Shown here piece by piece: positions 15,788-23,981 of a DNA stretch of 24,029 nucleotides (the stretch's first letter is position 1; each line of letters starts with the position of its first letter). A model generated the notes under the pieces. The model was not told where the DNA came from and made no database searches. It was given only the letters and a program-made list of their open reading frames with translations. The position numbers were made by a program, and so were the translations under genes. The stretch lies in assembly GCA_043736395.1 (NCBI GenBank), contig JAYTCQ010000175.1, forward strand, positions 1-24,029, in the 5' to 3' direction. Source of the DNA: JAFDVL01 sp043736395 (GTDB lineage Bacteria > Acidobacteriota > Blastocatellia > RBC074).

Positions 15788-17167
15788 ATGGCATACGAGA
15801 TTACGAATCAACAACCCAAAACCAAGGTTGACTCTGACAGTCTGATTACAGGTCAGAAGCGCAAAAATTATAAATTATATTTAATCGGCATTGGCTTGAT
15901 TTTAGTGGTGTTACTCGTCGCTTATTTATGGTCAAGAAAAAATACTGCCGAAAAACCTGCGCCGCCCGTTGCCATTGGCAGTCAAACGAATCCGGTAGCT
16001 GTGAGCACGACGCAAGTCGCTACGCGCGAGCTTCCTAAATTTATTGAAGCAACCGGTAGCTTAATAGCCGATGAAGCGTCAGATGTCGCTTCGCAGGCTT
16101 CCGGTCAGGTCATCGCAACGCCCGTGGATGTTGGCGCGTTTGTCACGCAGGGCACTGTCATCGCACGGCTGGATGATCGTGACGCACAATTAAAATTGCA
16201 ACAGGCACACGCCGCTGAACAACAAGCCGTCGCAGCTTTGCGGCAGGCACAGGCGAGACTCGGGCTGGGAGCGAACGGAAAATTTGATGTCAACGCGATT
16301 CCAGAAGTCCGGGCAGCGCTCGACAATGTTGCTTCAGCCCGCGCCCAGGCAAGGCTTGCACGCGCCAATGAACGCCGCTATGCCGCTTTGATTGAATCAG
16401 GCGATGTGGCGCGCACAGCATACGATCAATACCGCACACAGGCTGAAACCGCCGAAGCCGCCGCGAATTCTTCCCAGCGTCAATACGAAGTGGCAATCAA
16501 TGCTGCACGCTTAAATAATCAAGGCATCGCACGTGAAGAAGCCAATGTTGCCAGCGCCCGCGCTCAGGTTTCGCTGGCACAAAAAGCAGTCAACGATACG
16601 GCGATCAAAGCTCCGTTTTCCGGTTACATCAGCGAACGTCCCGTGGCGGCAGGTGAGTCGGTCACTCCAGCGACGAAAGTTGCAACTCTCATGCGCACGC
16701 AAACAGTGAAGCTGCGTGCGCAAGTGCCGGAAGCCGAAGTCGCTAATTTGCGCGTCGGAATGGGCGTGACGGTTAAAGTCGAAGGTTATGCCGACCGCGA
16801 ATTCAGCGGGCAAATCACAGCCATTAATCCAGCGATTGATCCAAATTCACGGTCGGTAGCGGTCGAAGCTGAAATCAAGAATGCGAATAATCAATTGCGC
16901 TCCGGCATGTTCGCGACGGCGCGGATTCAGCAACCGGGAACAGTGCCGGGAATTTTTATTCCCGCTTCTGCCGCGCAAATGCAAACCGACAGCGCGACAG
17001 CGCAGATCTACGTCATTGAAGGCGACACCGCCCGCGTGCGCGTCGTCCAGCTGGGTGAGAAGGAAGGCGAATTGGTGCGTATTGTTACCGGTTTGAAAGG
17101 CGATGAAGTCATCGCGACGAATCAACTTGAACAACTTTTTGATGGCGCTGTCATTCGGCGCAATTAA
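15788..17167 (+). CDS. RND efflux periplasmic adaptor (HlyD/AcrA family)
   Basis: 459 residues. A short basic N-terminus, then one membrane anchor (about 30-48, LYLIGIGLILVVLLVAYLW). The biotinyl-lipoyl half-domains are ASQASGQVIATPVDVGAFVTQGTVIARLDD (about 98-127) and AIKAPFSGYISERPVAAGESVTP. Between them is a long Ala/Arg/Gln-rich coiled-coil hairpin (about 130-265). The beta-barrel and membrane-proximal parts follow (PEAEVANLRVGMGVTVKV, SGMFATARIQ, EGELVRIVTGLKGDEVIATNQLEQLFDGA). It links the inner-membrane RND pump to an outer-membrane channel. Here the pump lies downstream, separated by a DUF3011 gene and a repeat element. AAAGG (15774-15778) is a fair ribosome-binding site. Confidence 0.93.
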   Translation: MAYEITNQQPKTKVDSDSLITGQKRKNYKLYLIGIGLILVVLLVAYLWSRKNTAEKPAPPVAIGSQTNPVAVSTTQVATRELPKFIEATGSLIADEASDVASQASGQVIATPVDVGAFVTQGTVIARLDDRDAQLKLQQAHAAEQQAVAALRQAQARLGLGANGKFDVNAIPEVRAALDNVASARAQARLARANERRYAALIESGDVARTAYDQYRTQAETAEAAANSSQRQYEVAINAARLNNQGIAREEANVASARAQVSLAQKAVNDTAIKAPFSGYISERPVAAGESVTPATKVATLMRTQTVKLRAQVPEAEVANLRVGMGVTVKVEGYADREFSGQITAINPAIDPNSRSVAVEAEIKNANNQLRSGMFATARIQQPGTVPGIFIPASAAQMQTDSATAQIYVIEGDTARVRVVQLGEKEGELVRIVTGLKGDEVIATNQLEQLFDGAVIRRN

Positions 17168-17211
17168 TTTTTCAAACAAATTCCATTAGGGAAATTTTAC
17201 CAGGAGTAAGA

Positions 17212-17619
17212 ATGATGATTTTAAAAATAAACCAATTGGGAAGACGAGGCCGAGCTAGTTTACTGGCTTTATTAACGGTTATTTTCATTAGTGGAAGTTT
17301 ATTTTTTGTAACCGCTCAACGCGGGAACACTGAGGTAGTTGCGCAGCCGCTATTTTCAGAAACAGGTGATCCACAATGGCGTGATCGTAACCGTGATAAT
17401 AATCGGGGCCGAGATCGCGAGGTGCAAAAATTCTATTGCGAATCAGGCGACGGGAAACTTCATTGGTGTCATGAAGGTATCGGCGGTCAAGTGCGCCTGG
17501 TAAGGGAGCGCAAAGGAAGATGCATTGAGGGGCGCACGTGGGGCGTTGGTCGCAATGGCGTTTGGGTAGATCGTGGTTGCCGCGCCGACTTTGAAGTCAC
17601 CAAACGTTATCGCCGCTAA
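17212..17619 (+). CDS. DUF3011 family secreted protein (135 aa)
   Basis: A signal-peptide-like N-terminus (basic RRGRAS then LLALLTVIFISGSLFFVTAQ) is followed by a charged linker (DPQWRDRNRDNNRGRDREV, about 53-71). A compact Cys-containing domain follows: KFYCESGDGKLHWCHEGIGG, VRLVRERKGRCIEGRTWGVG, VWVDRGCRADFEV. The C-x-S-x-D-G, W-G and W-V-D-x-G-C-R-A-x-F pattern is the DUF3011 signature, with four cysteines suited to two disulfides in the periplasm. Function is unknown. It is placed inside the efflux locus, 44 bases after the adaptor gene, with AGGAG before the ATG. Whether it takes part in efflux is unproven. Confidence 0.8.
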   Translation: MMILKINQLGRRGRASLLALLTVIFISGSLFFVTAQRGNTEVVAQPLFSETGDPQWRDRNRDNNRGRDREVQKFYCESGDGKLHWCHEGIGGQVRLVRERKGRCIEGRTWGVGRNGVWVDRGCRADFEVTKRYRR

Positions 17620-17632
17620 CGAAAATAAAACA

Positions 17633-17947
17633 GGCTGAATGGTCTTTGAAAATTAATTCCGGTCATGCGCTGAAGGCGCGATGAGATGGTAGCCAGTGGC
17701 AAGACCGTCGCGGTCGCCGCCTCTGGTAAGGGGGGAAAACGATTTCGCATCCTGAAGGGATGCGCAGAAATATTTTCTGATCGTTGATTCAAGAATCCCA
17801 AATTCTGCCGCCCCGCTGGGGCTTGGGGATTTGTTGTACTCGCTACCAGGGGTGGCGCGAAGACGCTTAACCCCTGGCTACCTTCTGGCAGCCCCTTGCG
17901 GGGCGTCAGGCATCTTGCCGAAATTAATTTTCAAAGACCATTCAGCC
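17633..17947. mobile_element. MITE-like non-coding element with 30-base terminal inverted repeats
   Basis: A 30-base end (17633-17662, beginning GGCTGAATGGTCTTTG) recurs inverted at 17918-17947 with one mismatch, bounding about 315 bases. The interior is full of small palindromes: GCGCTGAAGGCGC, GCATCCTGAAGGGATGC, GCCCCGCTGGGGC, GCCCCTTGCGGGGC and an accAGGGGT...ACCCCTggct stem. No ORF in it looks real; the short ORFs on both strands read the same INFQRPFS peptide because of the symmetry. No target duplication or transposase was found. It is wedged between the DUF3011 stop (13 bases away) and the RND start codon (26 bases away). Confidence 0.85.
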
Positions 17948-17973
17948 AGTATTACATTTTACTTTTATTATTT

Positions 17974-20900
17974 ATGCAGAAACTAGCTGAAATTTGTGTT
18001 CGTCGCCCCGTCTTCGCGACGATGCTGATTCTGGCGTTGACCGTCGTCGGAGGCTTCTCGTATTTCTCGCTCGGAGTAGATTTGTTTCCAAAAATTGACT
18101 TGCCGACGGTCGTTGTGACGGTAGTTAATCCCGGCGCTTCGCCGCAGGAAATCGAAACCGAAATTTCAGACAAGGTTGAAGCTTCGATCAATACGATCAG
18201 CGGTGTTGACGAATTGCGTTCGACTTCGGTGGAAGGTGTCGCGACGGTGATTGTGACCTTCACGCTGGAAAAAGACGGCGATGTCGCGGCGCAGGAAGTG
18301 CGCGATAAAGTCAGCCTCGTAGTTCCTGATTTACCCGACACCGCCGAAGCTCCGGTAGTCCAAAAAATTGATCCTGATGCGACGCCTGTGTTGCGCGTGG
18401 CGGTTTCGGCTACCCGCAGTTTGCGCGATGTGACAGAAATTGCTGACAAGCAAATTAAAGAAAAAATCGAATCCATCAACGGCGTCGGACAAGTACAAAT
18501 TGTCGGCGGCAGTCAGCGTCAAATGCAAATTCGGGTAGACCCGTTTAAGTTGAGAGCTTACGGCGTGACGGTGACAGACGTGACAAATGCCGTCCGCCAA
18601 CAGAATCTGGAAGTGCCCGGTGGACGTGTAGATGAAGGCACGCGCGAATTGACCGTGCGAACCTTAGGCCGACTGACGGAAGCGGAACAATTTAACGAGA
18701 TTTCGATTACGAAGCGCGGGGATTACGTCGTCAAATTGCGCGACATCGGTATTGCTCGCGAAGCGGGAGAAGAACTTCGCACCGCCGCGCGTCTGGATGG
18801 TCAGCCTGCCGTCACTTTAATCGTCTCAAAACAATCCGGTCAAAATACGGTGAGCGTCGCCGAAGCTGTGAAACAGGAATTGACCGCGCTGCAAAAAACA
18901 CTGCCACAGGATGTCAAACTCGAAGTGATTGGCGATCAATCTATTTTTATCAAAGCCTCGGTGGATTCAATCAAAACCCATTTGATTGAAGGCGGTTTGC
19001 TGGCTGCGCTGGTAGTATTTCTATTCCTATGGAATTTCCGTTCGACGCTGATTGCGGCGATTGCGATTCCGACTTCAATCATCGCTACATTTGGAATGAT
19101 GGCGGCCATTGGCTACACGCTGAATACAATTACGATGCTCGCGTTGACGCTGATGGTCGGCATTGTGATTGATGACGCGATTGTGGTGCTGGAAAATATT
19201 TACCGCTTTATTGAAGAGAAAGGCATGTCACCGTATCAAGCCGCGATTGAAGGCACGAGAGAAATTGGTTTGGCGGTCATGGCTACAACGCTTTCCCTGC
19301 TGGCTGTATTTTTGCCCGTAGGATTCATGGGCGGCATTGTCGGAAGATTTATGTCTTCGTTCGGCTTGACCGCCGCGTTCGCCATTGCCGTATCGCTGCT
19401 GGTTTCGTTCACGCTGACGCCGATGCTCTCCTCACGATTTATTAAACGGGAAGAAAGAAAAGGCGACGAAAAAGCTGAAGCCGATCCGCAATCCGCAAAT
19501 CAAAATCCAAACTCCAAAGAATCGCGTTTCTATCGTCCGGTTGATCGCACGTACACTTGGCTGTTGCACTGGTCAATGGCGCATCGGTGGATGGTCGTGA
19601 TTGCCTGTGCTTTGGTCATCATTAGCATCGTGCCGCTATTTATGTTCGTCGGCAAAAACTTTTTGCCACAGGATGATCAGTCGCAATTTGAAATCAGTAT
19701 CCGGGCCGCTGAAGGCTCAACCCTTACCGCGACTTCGACCATCGTCGAACGCATCGCTCGTGAAGTGCGTCAGATGCCCGGCGTCATTCATACGCTGACC
19801 ACGGTTGGCGGCGGACAGCAGGCGCAGGTCAACACCAGCAGCGTTTACGTCAAGCTGAGCGACCTGGGAGACCGCGAAGAATCGCAGGAAGAATTGATGG
19901 TGCGGACGCGCGAATTGCTCAAACAATTTCCGCCGGAACTCCGCCTCAGTGTCCAGCCCGTCGCCGCGATTGGCGGCGGTGGCGCGCGCAATGCCGCAGT
20001 GCAATTTGCTGTCACCGGCCCTGACCTCAATAAGCTGACAAAATATTCCAACGAATTATTCCAGAAGATGAAAACCATTCCCGACGTCGTTGACCCGGAC
20101 ACTTCGCTGGTCATCGGCAAGCCGGAACTGCGCGTAGCGATTGATCGCAAGCGTGCAGCGGATTTAAACGTTCGGGTCGGCGACATCGCTCAGGCGCTGA
20201 ACACGCTGGTCGCAGGACAAAAACTTTCAACATACAATCGCGGTGATGATCAATACGATGTCGAAGTACGTGCTTTTGAAACCGCTCGCATCAGTCCTGA
20301 AAGCTTGAAAAACATGTCGGTTTCTTCAACTACAGCTGTTCCGGTCAATCTTGATCAGGTGGTTAGCATTGCTGAAGGTTCCGGCCCGTCTTCGATTGAT
20401 CGCATTAATCGCCAGCGTCAGGTGACGCTCTCTGCCAACATTCGTCCCGGTGGTTCGCAGGCGGCGGCGGTCGCTCAAATGGAAAATTTCGTCAAAGAAA
20501 TCAAGCTTGATTCAGGGTATGCAATGGGCGCGGCGGGCAATTCCAAAGAGCTGGCGCGTGCCGGGTATTATTTTATGGTGGCGATTTCTCTCTCATTTAT
20601 TTTTATGTACATGGTGCTCGCCGCGCAGTTCGAATCGTTCATTCATCCGATTACGATTTTGCTGACACTACCGCTGGCGATTCCGTTCGGAATTCTTTCA
20701 CTGCTGGTGACAGGGCAAACGGTCAACATTTTTTCCGGCCTCGGATTATTGCTGTTGTTTGGTGTTGTGAAGAAAAACGCGATTCTGCAAATTGATCATA
20801 CGAACACTTTGCGCTCGCACGGAATGAGTCGCTTCGACGCAATTATTCAAGCGAACCGCGACCGCCTGCGTCCGATTCTGATGACAACAATTGCGTTAGT

Positions 20901-22902
20901 CGCAGGGATGTTGCCACTGGTCATTTCGAGTGGGCCGGGAGCAGGCACAAATCGCAGCATCGGCGTATTAGTAGTCGGTGGGCAAAGCCTGTGTTTGTTG
21001 CTGACGTTGCTTGCCGTTCCGGTTTTCTATTCGCTTTTTGATGATCTTGGAGCATCACCCATGTGGCAGCGAATTGGTCAGGGATACGATAATTTCAAGG
21101 CAGGTGCGCGTCGCCGATTTACGCGAGTCGTGTCGTCGGTGAAAATGTTTATCTGGCTGGCAATGATTTTAGGTATGACCTTAGCGAGTGCCGCGCAGGA
21201 TAAACCTGTCCCGACTCCAACGCCGCCCGATCAACCCTTGCCGCCTCCGCCTATTGCACCGACTTTCAAGGCTCCGCCGCGTCCATTGCCCGGTGCGCAA
21301 CGCGTTGGCGTGGACGCTACTGACCTCGCGCCATTAACCTTGCAGGAAGCGATTGAAATGGCACTGCAAAATAGTAATGACATTGATACCGTGCGGCAGG
21401 ACGTGATTATTTCAGGCTTTGATTTGAAAGCGGCACGCGGAGTATTTGATCCGAATTTTTCATCGGAAAATTATTTTGAGCGTAGTGTGATTCCAACCGG
21501 GTCATCGCTCGGCGGCGCCGATAATGGGGCAGTGAAACAAACCGGTGTAGTTGGTTCTGCGCGACTGAGAGGTTTCACGCCGTTGGCAGGCGGTAATTAC
21601 CAGCTCGATTTTACTTCGTCGCGCCAAACGACAAACAACCAATTTACTGCACTGAATCCGCAGTTTCCTTCGGCGCTGACTTTGAATTATGTACAACCGT
21701 TAATTCGTGGACTGCGCATTGACGACAATCGCCGTCATATTGAAATTGCGAAAAAGAATCTGACCTTGACCGATGCGCAGTTCCGCCAGAAAACAACTGA
21801 AGTGATTACGAACGTTGTGCGAGCGTATTGGGATTTGACCTTCGCGCTGCGAAATTTGCAGGTGCAGCTTGATGCGGTGAAACAGGCGCGGGCGCAGGTC
21901 GAGAGCAATCAACGGCAAGTGGATCAGGGTGTTCTCGCGCCGGTAGATATTGTCGCGGCGAACGCGCAGGTGGCAACTTTTGAGCAAAATGTTTATACCG
22001 CGCAAGAAGGTGTGACGCGGGCTGAAAATACTTTAAAAACGCTGCTGCTCGCGGAGCGTACTGCGCCGCTATGGTCACGTGCATTATTACCCACAACACC
22101 TGTCAACGTTGACCCGCCGCGCATCGCGTTGCCCGAAGCAATCAATACCGCGCTGGCCAATCGCCCGGAAATTACGCAGCTGCAAGCCAGCGCCGAGGTC
22201 AATCAAATCAACGCGCGTTTCTTCCGCGATCAGACAAAACCACAACTGGATTTAGTTGGCACTTATACCAGTAACGGGTTGGCAGGAACGCTGCTGGACA
22301 ATGGCCCGAATCCGTTGACAGCTGGCTTCGGTGGATTGTTTGAGCGGCTGAATCTTTTATCGGCAAATGCCGGACTGCCGCCGCTGCCACCGCTGAACAC
22401 TGGTACAGGCGTATTTCCACCTGGTTTAGTTGGAGGATCGGGGCGATCACTTGGAAATTTGTTTGCGCAAAATTATCCAACCATTCGCGTCGGCGTTCGC
22501 ATCGGCTTACCGCTCGGCAATCGCATCGCATCGGCGAATCTGGGACGCTCGCTGGCGGAAGGGACACGCATTCAGGATCAACGCGCGCAAACCGAACAAT
22601 TGATCGAAGCTGATGTGCGAAATTCGATGCAAGCCGTGCGCTCGGCAGAAGCGCGACTGGCAGCGGCGGCGGCCTCCCGCGATTCGTTTGAGCAGTTGTA
22701 CAACAGCGAGCAACGCAAGCTGCAAGCGGGGACTTCGACAGTTTTTTTATTGCTGCAACGCCAGACCGATTTGATTGCGGCACGCGGACGCGAATTGCAG
22801 GCGCAGACCGATCTCAACAAAGCAATTGCTGATTTTCAGCGCGCAACCGGCGACACGTTTCAGACGCATCACATCAGCGTAAAACTCAGAACGGAAAAAT
22901 GA
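17974..22902 (+). CDS. RND efflux pump fused in frame to a TolC-type outer-membrane channel (1642 aa)
   Basis: Start ATG 17974 (MQKLAEICVRRPVFATM) is the standard RND opening; the frame runs upstream into the repeat element, which I exclude. Residues 1-1023 are a full RND pump. Proton-relay residues are present: GIVIDDAIVVLEN (D400, D401) in TM4 and GVVKKNAIL (K933/K934) in TM10. Typical pumps end there. This one continues with a basic linker (GARRRFTRVVSS), a signal-peptide-like segment VKMFIWLAMILGMTLASAAQ (1056-1075), a Pro-rich stretch, and a complete outer-membrane efflux domain (about 1120-1630, from LTLQEAIEMALQNSN, with coiled-coil helices). No stop separates the parts. It completes the tripartite system with the adaptor upstream. 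Either a natural polyprotein or a lost stop codon could explain it. Confidence 0.93.
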   Translation: MQKLAEICVRRPVFATMLILALTVVGGFSYFSLGVDLFPKIDLPTVVVTVVNPGASPQEIETEISDKVEASINTISGVDELRSTSVEGVATVIVTFTLEKDGDVAAQEVRDKVSLVVPDLPDTAEAPVVQKIDPDATPVLRVAVSATRSLRDVTEIADKQIKEKIESINGVGQVQIVGGSQRQMQIRVDPFKLRAYGVTVTDVTNAVRQQNLEVPGGRVDEGTRELTVRTLGRLTEAEQFNEISITKRGDYVVKLRDIGIAREAGEELRTAARLDGQPAVTLIVSKQSGQNTVSVAEAVKQELTALQKTLPQDVKLEVIGDQSIFIKASVDSIKTHLIEGGLLAALVVFLFLWNFRSTLIAAIAIPTSIIATFGMMAAIGYTLNTITMLALTLMVGIVIDDAIVVLENIYRFIEEKGMSPYQAAIEGTREIGLAVMATTLSLLAVFLPVGFMGGIVGRFMSSFGLTAAFAIAVSLLVSFTLTPMLSSRFIKREERKGDEKAEADPQSANQNPNSKESRFYRPVDRTYTWLLHWSMAHRWMVVIACALVIISIVPLFMFVGKNFLPQDDQSQFEISIRAAEGSTLTATSTIVERIAREVRQMPGVIHTLTTVGGGQQAQVNTSSVYVKLSDLGDREESQEELMVRTRELLKQFPPELRLSVQPVAAIGGGGARNAAVQFAVTGPDLNKLTKYSNELFQKMKTIPDVVDPDTSLVIGKPELRVAIDRKRAADLNVRVGDIAQALNTLVAGQKLSTYNRGDDQYDVEVRAFETARISPESLKNMSVSSTTAVPVNLDQVVSIAEGSGPSSIDRINRQRQVTLSANIRPGGSQAAAVAQMENFVKEIKLDSGYAMGAAGNSKELARAGYYFMVAISLSFIFMYMVLAAQFESFIHPITILLTLPLAIPFGILSLLVTGQTVNIFSGLGLLLLFGVVKKNAILQIDHTNTLRSHGMSRFDAIIQANRDRLRPILMTTIALVAGMLPLVISSGPGAGTNRSIGVLVVGGQSLCLLLTLLAVPVFYSLFDDLGASPMWQRIGQGYDNFKAGARRRFTRVVSSVKMFIWLAMILGMTLASAAQDKPVPTPTPPDQPLPPPPIAPTFKAPPRPLPGAQRVGVDATDLAPLTLQEAIEMALQNSNDIDTVRQDVIISGFDLKAARGVFDPNFSSENYFERSVIPTGSSLGGADNGAVKQTGVVGSARLRGFTPLAGGNYQLDFTSSRQTTNNQFTALNPQFPSALTLNYVQPLIRGLRIDDNRRHIEIAKKNLTLTDAQFRQKTTEVITNVVRAYWDLTFALRNLQVQLDAVKQARAQVESNQRQVDQGVLAPVDIVAANAQVATFEQNVYTAQEGVTRAENTLKTLLLAERTAPLWSRALLPTTPVNVDPPRIALPEAINTALANRPEITQLQASAEVNQINARFFRDQTKPQLDLVGTYTSNGLAGTLLDNGPNPLTAGFGGLFERLNLLSANAGLPPLPPLNTGTGVFPPGLVGGSGRSLGNLFAQNYPTIRVGVRIGLPLGNRIASANLGRSLAEGTRIQDQRAQTEQLIEADVRNSMQAVRSAEARLAAAAASRDSFEQLYNSEQRKLQAGTSTVFLLLQRQTDLIAARGRELQAQTDLNKAIADFQRATGDTFQTHHISVKLRTEK
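21139..21192 (+). other. Internal signal-peptide-like segment at the RND/TolC junction
   Basis: Residues 1056-1073 of the fusion. The segment has a Lys, a hydrophobic core (FIWLAMILGMTLA) and ASA followed by AQD, a good signal peptidase I site. A GTG (21139) and an ATG (21145) lie in frame exactly where a separate TolC gene would start, but no Shine-Dalgarno sequence precedes them. The linker before it is rich in Arg, consistent with a cytoplasmic RND C-terminus. Confidence 0.7.
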
Positions 22903-22925
22903 AGGAGCAAAAATGAAAGGCCAAG

Positions 22926-23705
22926 ATGGAAGAATGGATCGCTGAACGCGAACAAAAAATGCGCGAATTCTTCGGAATTAATCCCGCGACGAAGCTGATT
23001 GCGCCGCAGATAGTGGAGGATTTTGAGGTTCCTGCATCCATCGCCGCGCACCTCACTCGATCTAATTTTGAGTGGCACATCATTCCATCGGAGCAGGCTG
23101 TTTCCATTGAGACTGATGCATATCGAATGCGGCTCTACCCAATGGTCAGGCATGATCCGCAGCCTTACGATTATCGCAAAACGAGTTCATACCAAGCCGT
23201 TATCAGTGGTCATAGCCGACATCAAGGGCGCATTATTGGCATCGAAACTACCCGCAAGCCACGTTACCTGCCGGGCAATCGACAGTTTTACGGCACGCCT
23301 TATGGCTTCGAAGAACGGCTTGATCCCTTTGCGCAATATTTTGGTCGCACGACTTTTTTGACCGGCTCTCGCTCAGTCGGCACGCGCTACGGTCACAACT
23401 ATGTTTCGCTGCGTCAGCTCGTCAATCTGATCAATGAGGAATGGCGCGCGCACTCTGTGATGCCGCCCGGCTTTCGCCTGACGATTTGCCCACCGGTAGT
23501 TTTCAATCTGATCGGAACAATTTTTCATCCCGAATGGAGCGACACCGAAACGCTCGAAATTGGTTTTTACCGCGATGAAAAAGACAACGCGAAATGTTAC
23601 GCAGTAGGTTCGAACGCGCCCAGAGATTTCTCGTACATTCGCGAGATTGAAACCGACACCGATTGGACTTTGTTAGGCTTTCGGATGGCGCTCGTACCAG
23701 AGTGA
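22926..23705 (+). CDS. Conserved hypothetical protein (259 aa)
   Basis: I do not recognise a family. It is soluble-looking with no signal peptide or membrane helix. Features: an acidic-basic amphipathic start (EEWIAEREQKMREFFG), a positively charged middle with HSRHQGRIIGIETTRKPRYLPG, a GTRYGHNYVSLRQLVNLINEEW segment and a hydrophobic strand VVFNLIGTIFHPEW. Trp, Tyr and Arg are frequent. The gene starts 23 bases after the fusion gene. Oddly, AAGGAG (22902-22907) best fits an ATG at 22913, whose frame stops after about ten codons; ATG 22926 opens the long frame. A coupled mini-leader or a frameshift is possible. Confidence 0.6.
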   Translation: MEEWIAEREQKMREFFGINPATKLIAPQIVEDFEVPASIAAHLTRSNFEWHIIPSEQAVSIETDAYRMRLYPMVRHDPQPYDYRKTSSYQAVISGHSRHQGRIIGIETTRKPRYLPGNRQFYGTPYGFEERLDPFAQYFGRTTFLTGSRSVGTRYGHNYVSLRQLVNLINEEWRAHSVMPPGFRLTICPPVVFNLIGTIFHPEWSDTETLEIGFYRDEKDNAKCYAVGSNAPRDFSYIREIETDTDWTLLGFRMALVPE

Positions 23706-23729
23706 AAATTGATTGGATCATTGCGAGCA

Positions 23730-23775
23730 GCGGTAGCAACTTGGTAAATGCCCCGAGTTACCAAGTCGCTACCGC
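23730..23775. repeat. Palindromic repeat with 18-base arms
   Basis: GCGGTAGCAACTTGGTAA (23730-23747) and TTACCAAGTCGCTACCGC (23758-23775) pair with one mismatch around a 10-base loop. It lies just after the hypothetical gene. It is too GC-balanced and long-armed for a typical terminator and has no T-run, so a REP-like repeat is more likely. A small GCGCC/GGCGC hairpin follows near 23792. Confidence 0.7.
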
Positions 23776-23848
23776 TCCTCGTACTGTACCGCGCCATACG
23801 GCGCATCCATTTTTAATCCTTTCTACAACTTACCAGGAGAAAATAATT

Positions 23849-23971
23849 ATGGCTCAGAAAAAGAAAGCGCAAGCTAAAAATTCAAAGCAAGAAACAAACA
23901 AAACATCCGATGAAGTGAAAAGTGATTTTGACAATAGTGCAGACAAAAATCAGGCGGCAATGGAGCCATAA
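23849..23971 (+). CDS. Small Lys-rich hydrophilic protein (40 aa)
   Basis: ATG 23849 follows CAGGAG at 9-14 bases, a good ribosome-binding site; the open frame also extends upstream, but that part overlaps the palindrome and is not protein-like. The product is MAQKKKAQAKNSKQETNKTS followed by DEVKSDFDNSADKNQAAMEP. It is basic at the start, acidic in the middle, without hydrophobic core or Cys, so probably disordered. I do not recognise a family; a nucleic-acid-binding or stress peptide is only a guess. Confidence 0.6.
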   Translation: MAQKKKAQAKNSKQETNKTSDEVKSDFDNSADKNQAAMEP

Positions 23972-23981
23972 GTCCTGAGTT

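Noticed and set aside
17896..17973. 26-residue N-terminal extension of the RND protein
   Set aside because: It is translated from the right end of the inverted-repeat element; family members begin MQKLAEIC at 17974, and the mirrored peptide appears on the opposite strand at the left end.
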